Source: Saccharina japonica (Eukaryota > Sar > Phaeophyceae > Laminariales > Laminariaceae). From it: 64,000 bases of DNA. Below are positions 40,024 through 51,548 of the stretch, piece after piece (the stretch's first letter is position 1; the number at the start of each line of letters is the position of its first letter). The notes under the pieces were generated by a model. That model was not told the DNA's origin. It ran no database searches and saw nothing but the letters and a program-made list of their open reading frames with translations. Location of the stretch: NCBI GenBank assembly GCA_008828725.1, contig MEHQ01004316.1, positions 1-64,000 on the forward strand. The letters run 5' to 3'. The translations under genes were made by a program, and so were the position numbers.

Positions 40024-40045
40024 GTACGCCCCCCCCCCCCTCCCC

Positions 40046-40682
40046 CTCATCCCCAAAGACGATGTAAACGTGTCATCTACACGAACAAGTATGCGCAAAA
40101 TAACAGAGGTGAAACCCAGAAAAAATACGACGGGGTGAAGCGGCATGGCAACGTTGTGCGTCCGCTCGTAGACCAACTGTTGTGATGGCTACCTTTGGAT
40201 CAATTGTTTCCCTGTCCCCAACATATGCCGATCAAACGGAGCAACCCGCCCGCGATGATCAAGATGGGGTGTGTGTCAGGGTCAAGAGGGATACACCCCC
40301 CCCCGACTAACACTCATTCGGGAAACACAGGAAGTAAGTAGTCCGATAGTTGTATCACAAGGCACTACGTGATCTTCTTGGTTTCTCTATCCCGATACGC
40401 GTATTTGTCCGTGTGTGTTTCTCTCTCTCTCTTTCTCTCTCTCTCTCCCGCTCTATCTGTGTCCCTTTGTTCCATTGGCACCGCCCGCTTTAAGGCAGAT
40501 TTGCGGCCACTGGCCCGCAGAAAGCGAAGGTATATTTTCAGTAATAGGCCAAATATACTCGTGCATTCGGCCATATAAGAGGCGACCAGAACATGAACAG
40601 CACAACAGCCCCTACTTGACGGCGAAAATTAGCTGCCTTCCGTCAGGAACTACTGTTAAATTATCCATGAATGCCACTAGCG
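40046..40682. other. Spacer between the two LINE copies
   Basis: Contains a C10 run preceded by GGGATACAC (40290-40306), reminiscent of a LINE tail but too short to claim, and a (TC)n/(CT)n microsatellite at 40418-40452. No gene seen. Confidence 0.45.
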
Positions 40683-42475
40683 CAGGGGGGGGGGGGCGTA
40701 CTCATTTGTTGCTTGCCTTAGTCATTTGACCATTGACCACGCATGCCTTTCGAGACGGAGCACCGTTCCTACTCCTGGTAGAGACACCTCCAACACTTGG
40801 GCGCTCATTACGTTGTTTCCATATATTACAAAGAAACGTTTTGCTAACCTTATCCCCTTCCTGTTTCGCCGCCTGTGGCCACCATCTATCTCCTAAGATA
40901 GCGATCGTTTTCTCGCTACTATTTAGTGTACCAAACTGCTCTATGTCACACTCGTCTACTTTCCTCATCTCCTCCTCTAGCACATCCCTTTTCCTCCTTG
41001 TACACTTTCACATTCTCCCACTATGTGAATCTACTCTCTATGCCTTTGCCACATGGGCACATCTGTGCATCTACTTCCTCCTCCTCCCGGCCTACTGGTA
41101 TACCGCCTTCTTCTTTCTGGCAGGTCCAGGTCCCCTACACGAAATCGCAGTTTCAGCTTTTTCGCGAAGTCCATCTGGGCCGTGCAGATACCTTTTCATT
41201 ACTATTCCTTCTCTCAACCCCCCGTATATCTCTAAGTGTGCTTCCCCTTCTACCTTCTTCTAGCGCTAGCCTTTCCCTTCTTTTCTATCTTTCTTTTACT
41301 TCTGTCTTGTATCCGCTGAATTTCTCTATGGCCAGCATCTCTTTTTGGTTTCCTATATCCTTCCATACTTTCTCGACTACGCTATCCCACCTTATTCCAG
41401 CTCGCCCTTTGGTTACTTTCTCCCATACAGCTTTATCAGCTATGGCTGGCAACCTCTTATTTGGCATGTTCTTTACTTTATATTGCCATTTCAACTTACG
41501 CACGTCTCTATTTGTCTTAAGTGGGTACATTCCTAGTTCTGCTCTCAATACTGTATTACTCGTCGTACTTGAGCATCCTAGTACTTTTTTAGCTGCTGTC
41601 ATCTGTACTGTTTCCAGCTGTTTTNACGAGCTTCGCGTTCCCTTCCCATACTTCTCCTGCATATTCTAGCTTTGGTACAATCACATTCATCAGTATACAT
41701 CTCTTAATTCTAGTATCAAGGTGCGAGTCTGTCAGGACTGCTTCCATCTTGCCTACGTGTGCCTTACCTTGCCTATTATTTTATTTATGTGTGCATCCCA
41801 AGAGCAATCATTTTGAGACCTTCTACGCCAAGGTACGTATACTGTCTACGATCGGTAATTCATCTTCTCCCCACTTCCACTTACAAGTTACCGGACTCTC
41901 CTTATCTTCGTTACATACAACTACTGCGCATCTTTTTTACGTTCGCCGTCACTCTCCACTTCCTGGTGTACTCTATTGCCTTCTCTATTTGTTTCTGCAG
42001 TCCTTCGGGTGTTTCTGATATGCAACGAAATCATCAGCGAAACATCAATCCCGACACCGTATCTTCCCCCACCGTGACTCCCCTGCGATGCTGCTTCTAC
42101 TGCTACTATCATGTCATTAATGTATACCTTGAATAGGTTAGGTGATCAGCGTACATCCCTGTGCAACTCCTTGTAACGATATCAACGTACTTCGATATTT
42201 CCCCGTCCAACATCACAGCACTTCTCGCACATTCCGTCATCTTCTTCATCATTCTCCACATCTTTCCTCTTATCCCTATTTCCCACAACGTTTTCCGCAG
42301 CCCATTTCTCCATACTGTATCGTAGGCTTTCTGTGCATCCAGAAAGAAACAGTACGTTGTTAGCCTCGCGTCTTTCCTGCCTTGGGTTAGCTTACCTAAT
42401 GTGTACACATGGTCGACGCAGCTCCGGTTTGGCCTAAATCCTGCTTGCCCTTCGCTAATTGTTTTTCTTCCTTGG
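40683..42475 (-). pseudogene. Second LINE copy, 5'-truncated, inverted; RT to poly(C) tail
   Basis: On the minus strand it starts at ISEGQAGFRPNRSCVDHVYT (42475) and runs through TTYCFFLDAQKAYDTVWRNG, the palm, thumb and Cys-finger regions to QMTKASNK-stop and a G/C-run at 40683-40695. It matches 38260-40036 of the first copy at about 95% by eye, with many small insertions/deletions that break the frame (for example around 41990-42060, over the FADD motif). An ambiguous base sits at 41625. Truncation inside the RT is typical of incomplete target-primed reverse transcription. Confidence 0.9.
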
Positions 42476-43079
42476 GTGAAATAACGGACCAGTACGAACC
42501 GCAAACTGACTGGTCAATAGACGCGGTGTGGTGGCATCGCGCCCCCCCCACTCGTACACCACTCTTGTGATGATCATATTTTATCGACTACTATCCTCTC
42601 GCGCTTTCTGGTAAGTTTTCTCTCGCGGTATGCCCTCGCTTAGGGTGGTTTTCTGCTATGTGCGGCGACGCGGTACACAGGTCGCTCGCCAGTAAATGTC
42701 TACTGCATGCAGTAGGTGATCTCCTATCTGTTGCCCCGGGACAAACCGGCCCGAGAAAAATTATACAGCCTTGATTGAGGCTCCGCAGGAAATATACACA
42801 CGTATATATATGTACCAGTCTACCGCAGGGACCAGGGGCACTATATATATATATCAAAATCGCGCGGTACAGCCGTCGCTCGCTGTTTTTGTTTTTGTTC
42901 CGCAGCAGCGGTAGTTTCATACCTACCAGCACCCCGGCACCAATCGGCCCGAGGAAATTGTATACCGGTGCATGAGTACGTGTCTGCAACCGGTGCGCTA
43001 TGTATATAATTAGTAGTGAAATGCTTTTAAGCGCCGGCAGGGAAAAAAAAGAAAAAAAAACCTTACGCAACACCATTGT
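42476..43079. other. Spacer, no gene seen
   Basis: C-run at 42541-42550. From ~42720 two ~180-bp stretches share CCC(A)CCGG..GGCCCGAG(A/G)AAA and TATATATA, suggesting older satellite-like units that lead into the array at 43080. Confidence 0.4.
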
Positions 43080-44170
43080 TGTCGGGTCTGTTATCATGTC
43101 TGCAACAGGGGCCCGTCGTCCTACTGTAGATGAAAGGTCAGTCGGTCCACGCAGCGCCATTATTGGCTGCGGCCTCTGGTGCTAGAAACGACGAGGGTGA
43201 CTCCACCCCCATGTAGCGGAAGGGTGCCACCCTTGAGCGACCGCCCCCACAATTTCGTGGCGGCGGCTGCCCCCCGTTGTGACTCCACAGCGGGCAACTA
43301 TGCGGTCTGGTAGGCCGCCGCGAGCCAGCAAACATATGCATAGACGTATCAACATCTGCATCGAAGATAAGACGGCATCATATGTATGTACCACACCTAC
43401 AATATATGGATCAGGGACCCTATAAGTGGTATTATATAGTATAGGGTCTGTTGTCATTGTCTATACCAAGGGCCGGGCGTACTATGTACAATTCTTAGGT
43501 GTAACGCAACGCTGTTATAGGCTTCGATCTTTGGTGCTAGCTAGACAAGACGAGGGTGACTCCACCCTCATGCAGCAGGAGGGCGCCACCCCTGAGCTAC
43601 CGCAACCGCCACGATTCCGTGGCGGCGGCCACCTCCCGTTGCGACTCCACAGTGGGCAACTGTGCTGCTCGCCGGCCTGGTAGCCGCCGCGAGCCAGCAA
43701 AACATATACATAGACGTATCAACATCTACATCAAAGGTCAGACGGCATCATATGTACTGAACCACACCTACACTACATGCATCAGGGACCTCATAAGTGG
43801 TACGATATAGTGTAGGGTATGTTGTCCATGTCTGCACCAGGGGCCGGGCGTACTATATATAATTAGTAGTGTAACGCAACGCCGTTATTGGCTTCGGCCT
43901 CTGGTGCTAGACTAGACGAGGGTGACTCCACCCTCATGCAGCAGAAGGGCGTTACTCTTGAGCGACCGCCTCCACCATTTCGTGGCGGCGGCCGCCCTCC
44001 GCTGCGACTCCACAGCGGACAGCTGTGCTGCTCGCCGGCCTGGTAGGCCGCCGCGAGCCAGCAAAACATATATACATAGACGTATCAACATATGTATCGA
44101 AGATAAGACGGCATCATATGTATGTACCACCCCTACAGCAGTACATGTATCAGGGACCCTATAAGCAGCC
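43080..44170 (+). repeat. Satellite array, three ~365-bp units
   Basis: Units at ~43080-43440, 43441-43812 and 43813-44165. Each contains GAGGGTGACTCCACCC.CAT, TTCGTGGCGGCGGC, GACTCCACAG, GCCGCCGCGAGCCAGC and AGACGGCATCATATGTA in the same order. Units are ~80-85% alike; unit 3 and the start of the 47806 copy are closer to each other. Confidence 0.85.
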
Positions 44171-45443
44171 TGGTACAGCCATGGCGTGCCAAACAATAAT
44201 ACGTTTGTAGCTGGTATCGGATGTCACTCGTATCATTCATACCTACTCGTACCTGCATCATAGTACGTGGTATAATGCATATTATGGGCTATGTCCGTTG
44301 GCATGGAAGGGTGTCACCACCCTCACTCGCCCATCGCCACGCTACGGCGGCGGCTTTCGCTGTCAGCCTGGTACGGCCATGGCGTACCAGACATGAAAAT
44401 ATTTGTAGCTGCTGTTATCGTCAATACGAGTACGTATCATATTCGGCCTCATCACGGGCAATGCTTTCGCCGGCGGTCCGATACGGTCGTGGCGCGCCGG
44501 ACAAGAACACTTACACTCTGCATCATTAGGGACAATAAACTCGCACGAGTGTTGTCGGCAGAGTGGCATAAACTGCAGAATATATATTGTTATCGCATGG
44601 GGGGGTGACACCACGCTCACACGTCCCCGGCCACTCAACGGCGGCGACCTCTGGCGGCCTGGTACAGCCACCGCGCGCCAGGCAATAATGGGTTGCCTCA
44701 TCAAGGGCCATACCTTCGCTGGCGGCCTATTACGATCAGGGTGCGCCAGAAACATGTTAAGTAGCAAACACCTACAGTACATTCTGCATCCTTCGGGACG
44801 ATAAACTCGTAAAAAATCGTACAAGTGTTGTCGGTAGAGTAGTATAAACTGCAAAATAGATTGTTGTCGCATGGAGGGTGACACCTCGTCATACGTCCAC
44901 TCAACGCCCGCGATTTTCGCTGCCGGCCTGGTAGAGCCACCACGTGCCAGACAACAATAGGTACCGATAGCAGACGGTCTTTACGAGTACCTACATTCGG
45001 GCTCTAAGGGCGAAGCATACCTCGCATTGTATTCTATGTACAATTACAGAACGTGCGTACCTATATACACCCTCGCGACTTCGCATCGTACGGCATACTC
45101 GCATCGTATATATATATGTACAGCTATTGCTGTAGTACAGATGTGTACAGCAGTACTCGTACAATCACAGGATAACTGCTGTGAGATTTTTCGTATGACG
45201 TACATCATATACAGCAGTGTGTGTGTTCTTCACATTAAACCTTCCTTTCTATCCGTCGACATCCAGCACACCCAGTGTCCGTGGCGATTCTTCATCCTAA
45301 AACGGTACCAGTTCTTGTGACATAACTACGACACAGAGATACTACGCTCAGTGCAGTAAGCAGAGCAGACAATGCAATGCCATATACGACAGGCAAGACT
45401 TACCCTGCTAGCAATCCAGGTGCATGCGAGAGAAAAAGAGAAA
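43672..45443 (+). repeat. Segmental duplication, copy A (~1.77 kb)
   Basis: Matches 47806-49572 along its whole length at about 97-98%, with a few small indels. It contains the last 1.4 satellite units, then a series of ~160-200-bp degenerate units with CTGGTACGGCCATGGCG.GCCAGACA, then unique sequence to GAGAGAAAAAGAGAAA. No coding seen: reading frames on both strands follow the repeat periodicity and change frame with small indels. Confidence 0.9.
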
Positions 45444-45450
45444 TTATANG

Positions 45451-45615
45451 GGTATCCGGCTATCTATACCCGCGTATACGGCTGTCTATACCCGGGTATC
45501 CGGCTATCTATACCGGGGTATACGGGTATCTATACTCGGGTATCCGGGTATTGCCCAGGTATATATATACCCGGATATTACCCGGGTATTACCCGGGTAT
45601 GCACCACGCGGGTAC
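45451..45615 (+). repeat. GGGTATC(C/T)GGCTATCTATACCC minisatellite
   Basis: About eight imperfect ~22-bp units of TATCTATACCCGGGTATCCG type, decaying to TACCCGGGTAT. It starts right after an ambiguous base at 45450, at the end of duplication copy A. Confidence 0.85.
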
Positions 45616-45878
45616 CCCAGAGTGTACATACCCTACTAAAAATTCCCCCTTAAAAAACTTGTTTTTTTACAACGAAAAAGGTTATATAGGCTTAGGCCAG
45701 TGTAGAAAAAGTGCCGTTTCATATCCACCCTCTAATTTATCTGGGGCTTTCGACATGTAGGCGGCGAAAGGACGGGGGTGGGGGGGCGTGGGAAGGGGCT
45801 ATTTCCCTTTTTTCCCGTAGAACGGACTTAAAGGAGTGCTTAGTTGGCCAAGCTAGCTTTATGTTTTTGTTTTGTGTT
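45616..45878. other. Short spacer, no gene seen
   Basis: Unremarkable sequence with a GTGGGGGGGCG run near 45780. Confidence 0.4.
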
Positions 45879-45948
45879 GGGGGGGGAGCGTACTCATTTG
45901 TTGCTTGGCTTAGTCCTTTGACCATTGAACTCGCATCCCTTTCGAGAT
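45879..45948 (-). mobile_element. ~60-bp LINE 3' end with poly(C) tail
   Basis: G8 run, then GCGTACTCATTTGTTGCTTG, GCTTAGTCCTTTGACCATTG and AACTCGCATCCCTTTCGAGA. This matches the last 60 bp of the LINE at 39964-40030 with 3-4 changes, and stops abruptly at GAGAT. Confidence 0.8.
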
Positions 45949-46418
45949 GGGGGGGTATTTATGTCGTAGATGGGCCTCACTCATTGCAGTCTTCGTATTT
46001 CCTACGTACGTTGTGGTTATTAAGCGGTACGTATGATACAAGATTCAAGGAGAGAGCTATGAATTGTTGTGTGTTCTGTTTTTTTCTTTTTCTTTCGGGA
46101 GTGTTTTTTCTCCCCCCCCCTAATGGATGATGTACGTATGTTGTCATCATTGTTTCCAGATGATAGACGATATAGATGCTATTATGAAGTAATCACGCCA
46201 AGCCTGGAAATCAGAGTTTTGAGGAAAGGTTTTAAGATTTCGATCTCGAAGAGCTTTTTTGTTTTTGTTTTCGGAGTTTTTAAAAAACAATAGTACACCA
46301 AATGTTCCCTCATTTCGATGGAGTTTTGCTTCTTTATGCACGAAAGGTTGGGCAAAGGGATGCCTGTGGAGCGCTTCCCTATGCACTTGAGAAAGGGCAA
46401 GAGGGCGGGGTGGAGTGC
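45949..46418. other. Spacer, no gene seen
   Basis: T-rich; no motif or repeat recognised. Confidence 0.4.
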
Positions 46419-46505
46419 TTTTCCCTTAAGAACTGGTCCCACACATTGTGGGGACAAACTGACTTGGAATTAGTTGGGATTTTTTTTCAGTTCTGAACGG
46501 GTTAA
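46419..46505 (+). mobile_element. ~90-bp TTAA-type MITE, another copy
   Basis: CCCTTAAGAACTGGTCCCAC, core GGGGACAAACTGACTTGGAA, right end CAGTTCTGAACGGGTTAA. The right TTAA tip is kept and the left one lost. Confidence 0.7.
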
Positions 46506-46673
46506 GGCGTGCTACGGAAGAGGTTCGAGCACTCACTATTTTCTGGGGATTTTGTTTTCACTTGATTATAGTGTAGCTCTATATACCTCACCCTAAAACT
46601 GATTTTGAGAAAAATCGGTAAAAAAGTTAAATCCGATGAAAAATTCCCCGAAGATTTTTACCTTACTAGCGAA

Positions 46674-46903
46674 AAGGCCCGTTATTATCGGAGAGCTTTT
46701 TTTTTTCCCATGTTTTTCCATATTTTCTGTGAAATAAGTTCCATGCTTGTGGTGGGAAATAATTTCCAAATACATTCTCGTACATGAAATTTATTTAACA
46801 GAGGCGCAAAATATCAGGATAAAGTTAAATTTTCCAAAAGTTTGGAAATTCTGGAAAAAAAACTAACTCTCGAAAAGATCTCCGATAGAAAAACGGCCCT
46901 TAA
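46674..46903. mobile_element. Short Harbinger-like MITE relic
   Basis: Left AAGGCCCGTTATTATCGGAG and right (reverse complement) AAGGGCCGTTTTTCTATCGG, then AGATCTTTT, are inverted copies. The right tip CGGCCC is followed by TTA, as in the larger relatives at 51549 and 54570. About 230 bp, non-coding, A/T rich. Confidence 0.6.
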
Positions 46904-47139
46904 GAACGAAGGTAGAGGTGCACCAAATTTTTTTTTCAAGGTATTACCCACTTGAGGCACTCTATACTACTACTCGTAGTAAGTCACCAAAAAATTGATT
47001 TTTGAGACAAAGTGAATGTTCAACTCAGTAAGCAATCCCATGAGCGATTGTTCCCTACGTTTACCTACATACGGTTATCTATATCGGAAACTCCAAACGA
47101 AACCTGTCATGTCTGTCTAACCCCGGGTCCAAAGAGGCT
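46904..47139. other. Short spacer, no gene seen
   Basis: AT-rich start, then unremarkable sequence. It may include further, unalignable sequence of the LINE fragment that follows. Confidence 0.35.
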
Positions 47140-47400
47140 CCAATCCACGGAATATTTACCCCGGCTGTCATTCATATGCAAGTCCGCCTCACATCAAGCG
47201 GTTCTGAGTGGGATGCAGCTCACCCTTCATGCGACTCGCCGAGCACCTCACGGCGCTTCGCGCTTGGTGCTAGCAACGCCTGCCTGGTCGGTGAAAACCC
47301 GCCATGCCCCGTCCCTGGCATTGTAGGGATGCGAGGGTCTATGGTCATACAGACTATATACGGCTCATGCATGAATATCGAAGTACACCCCCCCCCACCA
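47140..47400 (+). mobile_element. 5'-truncated LINE 3' end, second family, plus strand
   Basis: Ends GAGGGTCTATGGTCATACAG, ..GAATATCGAAGTACACCCC and a C-run (47388-47397). It matches the minus-strand copy 35411-35650 (shared ATATGCAAGTCCGCCTCA, GGATGCAGCTCACCCT, GCATTGTAGGGATGCGAGGG). One frame reads FALGASNACLVGEN and PGIVGMRGSMVI. Confidence 0.75.
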
Positions 47401-47754
47401 AACCTGACGCGCATACCGCGCGTATACCGCGCGCAGCGACAATCGATCGCCGACACACGTACAAGAAGTCTGAGTCAACTTTCATCGGCTTCAACGGAGC
47501 CCTGCGCCTTGAGCTACGCGCCTCACCCGTACCCGGGCTATGCCCGCCGGTGGCTGCATAAATGAGTAGTCCATTTTACATAGACCACCCCCGGACTCGC
47601 GAGCGGGGGGGGNGGGGGGTCGGCAGGACAAGTAAGGAAGGAAAACTAAATACTCCGAAACTCCCCCGAAACCCGGCCCAAAAACATCCAGAAAGCGTGT
47701 GCCCTGGACCATAAACGAGTGGCCTGGTTACTCAGACCAGCCCCGACACTGAGC
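47401..47754. other. Spacer with G-runs
   Basis: CGCGCGTATACCGCGCGC-type short palindrome at 47408-47438; G-runs with an ambiguous base at 47606-47619. No gene seen. Confidence 0.4.
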
Positions 47755-47805
47755 GGGGGGGGGGAGAGGGGGGGGGGGGGCGTACTCATTTGTTGCTTGC
47801 CTTAG
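47755..47805 (-). mobile_element. 25-bp LINE 3' end with poly(C) tail at the edge of duplication copy B
   Basis: A G-rich run (47755-47780) followed by CGTACTCATTTGTTGCTTGC and CTTAG, identical to the LINE terminus at 40013-40030. Copy B begins at the next base. Confidence 0.75.
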
Positions 47806-49572
47806 CCGGCCTGGTAGCCGCCGCGAGCCAGCGAAACATATACATAGACGTGTCAACATCTGCATCAAAGGTCAGACGGCATCATATGTATTGAACCACA
47901 CCTACACTACATGCATCAGGGACCTCATAAGTGGTACGATATAGTGTAGGGTCTGTTGTCCATGTCTGCACCAGGGGCCGGGCGTACCATATATAATTAG
48001 TAGTGTAACGCAACGCCGTTATTGGCTTCGGCCTCTGGTGCTAGACTAGACGAGGGTGACTCCACCCTCATGCAGCAGAAGGGCGTTACTCTTGAGCGAA
48101 CGCCTCCACCATTTCGTGGCGGCGACCGCCCTCCGTTGCGACTCCACAGCGGACAGCTGTACTGCTCGCCGGCCTGGTAGGCCGCATCGAGCCAGCAAAA
48201 CATATATACATAGACGTATCAACATCTGTATCGAAGATAAGACGGCATCATATGTATGTACCACCCCTACAGCAGTACATGTATCAGGGACCCTATAAGC
48301 AGCCTGGTACAGCCATAGCGTGCCAAACAATAATACGTTTGTAGCTGGTATCGGATGTCACTCGTATCATTCATACCTACTCGTACCTGCATCATAGTAC
48401 GTGGTATAATGCATGTAGGCTATGTCCGTTGGCATGGAAGGGTGCCACCACCCTCACTCGCCCATCGCCACGCTACGGCGGCGGCTTTCGCTGTCAGCCT
48501 GGTACGGCCATGGCGTGCCAGACATGAAAATATTTGTAGCTGCTGTTATCGTCAATACGAGTACGTATCATATTCTGCCTCATCATGGGCAATTCTTTCG
48601 CCGGCGGTCCGATACGGTCGTGGCGCGCCGGACAAGAACACTTACACTCTGCATCATTAGGGACAATAAACTCGCACGAGTGTTGTCGGCAGAGTGGCAT
48701 AAACTGCAGTATATATTGTTATCGCATGGGGGGGTGACACCACGCTCACACGTCCACCGCCACTCAACGGCGGCGCCCTCTGGCGGCCTGGTACAGCCAC
48801 CGCGCGCCAGGCAATATTGGGTTGCCTCATCAAGGGCCATACCTTCGCTGGCGGCCTATTACGATCAGGGTGCGCCAGAAACATGTTAAGTAGCAAACAC
48901 CTACATTCTGCATCCTTCGGGACGATAAACTCGTAAAAAATCGTACAAGTGTTGTCGGTAGAGTAGTATAAACTGCAAAGTAGATTGTTGTCGCATGGAG
49001 GGTGATACCTCGTCACACGTCCACTCAACGCCCGCGATTTTCGCTGCCGGCCTGGTAGAGCCATCACGTGCCAGACAACAATAGGTACCGATAGCAGACG
49101 GTCTGTACGAGTACCTACATTCGGCCTCTTAAGGGCGAAGCATACCTCGCATTGTATTCTATGTACAATAACAGAACGTGCGTACCTATATACACCCTCG
49201 CGACTTCGCATCGTACGGCATACTCGCATCGTATATATATATATGTACAGCTACTGTTGTAGTACAGACGTGTACAGCAGTACTCGTACAATCACAGCAT
49301 AACTGCTGTGAGATTTTTCGTATGACGTACATCATATACAGCAGTGTGTGTGTTCTTAACATTAAACCTTCCTTTCTACCCGTCGACATCCAGCACACCC
49401 AGTGTCCGTGCCGATTCTTCATCCTAAAACGGTACCAGTTCTGTGGTCACAAAACTACGACACAGAGATACTACGCTCAGTGCAGTAAGCAGAGCAGACA
49501 ATGCAATGCCATATACGACAGGCAAGACCTACCCTGCTAGCAATCCAGGTGCATGCGAGAGAAAAAGAGAAA
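47806..49572 (+). repeat. Segmental duplication, copy B (~1.77 kb)
   Basis: Direct copy of 43672-45443. It starts immediately after a 25-bp LINE tail (47781-47805) and ends in a purine-rich run. It has its own private differences (for example GCCGCATCGAGCC at ~48181). Confidence 0.9.
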
Positions 49573-50745
49573 ATATAAAAAAAGGAAAAAGGAAAAAAAA
49601 GTAAAGTAGACATACTGAAGCAAATCAACAATCAAGCAACCAAACAAAAGCATGACAAAATAAAAGGAAGAAAGTGCCGTGCTTCTCCCAGAGGAGATGC
49701 GACACCCAATAAAAAAGAAACCAAACGAAATGAAACGAAATGAAATGGACCGAAAAACAGCGCCAACAGAGCAAGACAAAGAACGACAGGAAAGGACAGG
49801 CAGTCGGAGCACACCGAAAGCACCTCCCAGCCAGCCGAGGCAGGTTTATGCCCGTAGTACAGGCAGGTTCTACCAGCTAGTCGGTCTGGTACTGGTACCT
49901 ACTCTGTTTGCCGTCTCTTTCCTGCTTTCGTCCGCCGTGGTTTCCCTACGAACCCCCCTCCACCCTCCGTCGCCATTCCCTTGGGCGCCACTCATACAAC
50001 CGATACGTGGCACATCCTACTCAGTTACTTTTCGTTCTCGTGTCACACACGAGAGTCCAGGAAAGAGAAGAGGAAATAACAAAAAACAAAAATGAATACG
50101 TACGTAGCTAAGCAACTAAAGAAAGTCCTAGGAGAATACGGAGGGGCGGAGAGACAAAGGCAAAAGCGATCACGGCAAAACTATATAAGTCTAAAACAAA
50201 ATGACTGAATGATGCGAGGGGCTGTAGCATCGCTGTCTTTGAGAAACTACAACAGGCAGTGCACCAAGCAAAAGCAAAAATATAAATAAGCTAAACACCA
50301 ACAAAGAAACAGACAAAGGGAAAGAAGCCTTGCCGTTCAGAGGTGTGGGAGTGGGTTTTGAGGAGCCGCATCTTCGACTCATGTTTTAGTTCGTGGAATC
50401 GGGGTTTCCACAACTTTCTCATAGTTCTGCATATATATACGGTTCATCAGAGTGCGCTAGAATAGTGCTATATGGTACTGCTGGATGTGGAAACGTTTTA
50501 GGTAAATAGTGAATACCTGGTATCAGGTATTTTGATCGTATTGGTATTACTCGGAAGGCGTATCTCAGATGGGAACCAGGGTGGTTCCCAGATGCCCCTT
50601 TTGTCTCAGTCGTTCGTCACGGGAAAAGGAATAAAGCTTCTCTTCTATCTCTAAGCAAACAACACACGTGAGTACCAACGAGTACCCGTTCCATAGGTTG
50701 ACCTGGCTAGGGATACCCTGTCCTCCTGTACCTAGCTTCCTCACA
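49573..50745. other. Spacer, no convincing gene
   Basis: Purine-rich at 49560-49800 (AAAGAAA/GAAACGAAA repeats). A plus-strand frame at 49679-50095 (138 codons) is lysine-rich at the start and has no motif. Confidence 0.35.
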
Positions 50746-50945
50746 TTCAGTACAGGACACCTACGAGTGTTGATAGTAAGAAACAAGCTACGAGTAATAG
50801 GAAAGCCAGGCTGAGATTTAGAGGAAATGTATGAAATACGGGAGTCGTTATCTTGAAATTAGTGTTGAAAACACCCTTTCTCGATTAAGAAACCCAGCCT
50901 GGACCATTTTTCCTTTTTCTTATGAATGTGTCCTGTACTGCTGCT
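50746..50945. mobile_element. Palindromic MITE (GTACAGGAC family), copy 2
   Basis: Left tip CAGTACAGGACACCTACGAG and right tip GTGTCCTGTACTG are inverted copies. Inside, AGTAAGAAAC and TTTCTTATGAA continue the symmetry. About 200 bp; the centre (CCTTTCTCGATTAAGAAACC) matches the copy at 15805-15985. Non-coding. Confidence 0.7.
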
Positions 50946-51545
50946 GCATAGTAGGTACCTGGTACCTGGCATCTCACAACAGACCGTATCATGTCCTGGT
51001 TAGTACAAACACCTAGCCACCTGACACACACACCACACGCACCACATGTGAAGGACGGTAGGCCCCGCCAGATAGTCCCCCTGTCGTCCTAGCGGCCATA
51101 ACTCGCAGCTCCAAACCAGGTGATCCGACGATGCAAGTGCGGTGTGCATGTTCATACGTAGTCCTCCACACGTCCACCAAGTATAAGGCTCAACCTCAGG
51201 CTTAAAGGCTCAAGCGTCAGTCTAATAAAGGCTCAAGCGTCAGTCTTCGTTGGCTAGCCAACCGACTTCCGGATGTCTTTCTGCTATTTCCGCAAGACAT
51301 CCCTCTGACTCGCTGTTGGCCGGCGTCGGTGTGCCAACGCGTGTGCTCGTAACATACTACTACTGCTGTACTGGCTATTTAGGGTCCCAGTGTCCCAAAT
51401 AGATTTACTATTCTATGATCCCCGATCCCCGATGCTGACATGCCAAATTCTCTTAGGTACAATAAACCACGGTTGGTTCTTCGACACTCCGGTAGCGGAG
51501 GCCGATACTGCGTGGACGAACAAACCTTTATTTTTTTTTACATAA
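50946..51545. other. Spacer, no gene seen
   Basis: A short tandem of AAGGCTCAAGCGTCAGTCT at ~51205-51245 (two copies). Otherwise unremarkable. Confidence 0.4.
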
Positions 51546-51548
51546 TAA

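Larger units (their letters stand above)
35765..40045 (+). mobile_element. APE-type non-LTR retrotransposon (LINE), ~4.3 kb, poly(C)-tailed
   Basis: Order: partial endonuclease (35790-36386), an inserted ~0.78-kb sequence, endonuclease C-terminus plus reverse transcriptase and C-terminal Cys finger (37159-40023), then TGAGTACG and a C12 run. The 5' part, including ORF1 and the first endonuclease motifs, is missing, so the copy is 5'-truncated. The stop codon is eight bases from the C-run, so there is no 3' UTR. Poly(C) instead of poly(A) is unusual for LINEs. I do not assign a clade; the RT motifs resemble CR1/Jockey/RTE-like elements in general. Confidence 0.9.

Noticed and set aside
43080-49572. 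Regular repeats as a CRISPR array
   Set aside because: Units are hundreds of bases long, diverged, and without constant-length spacers; the sequence is eukaryotic.
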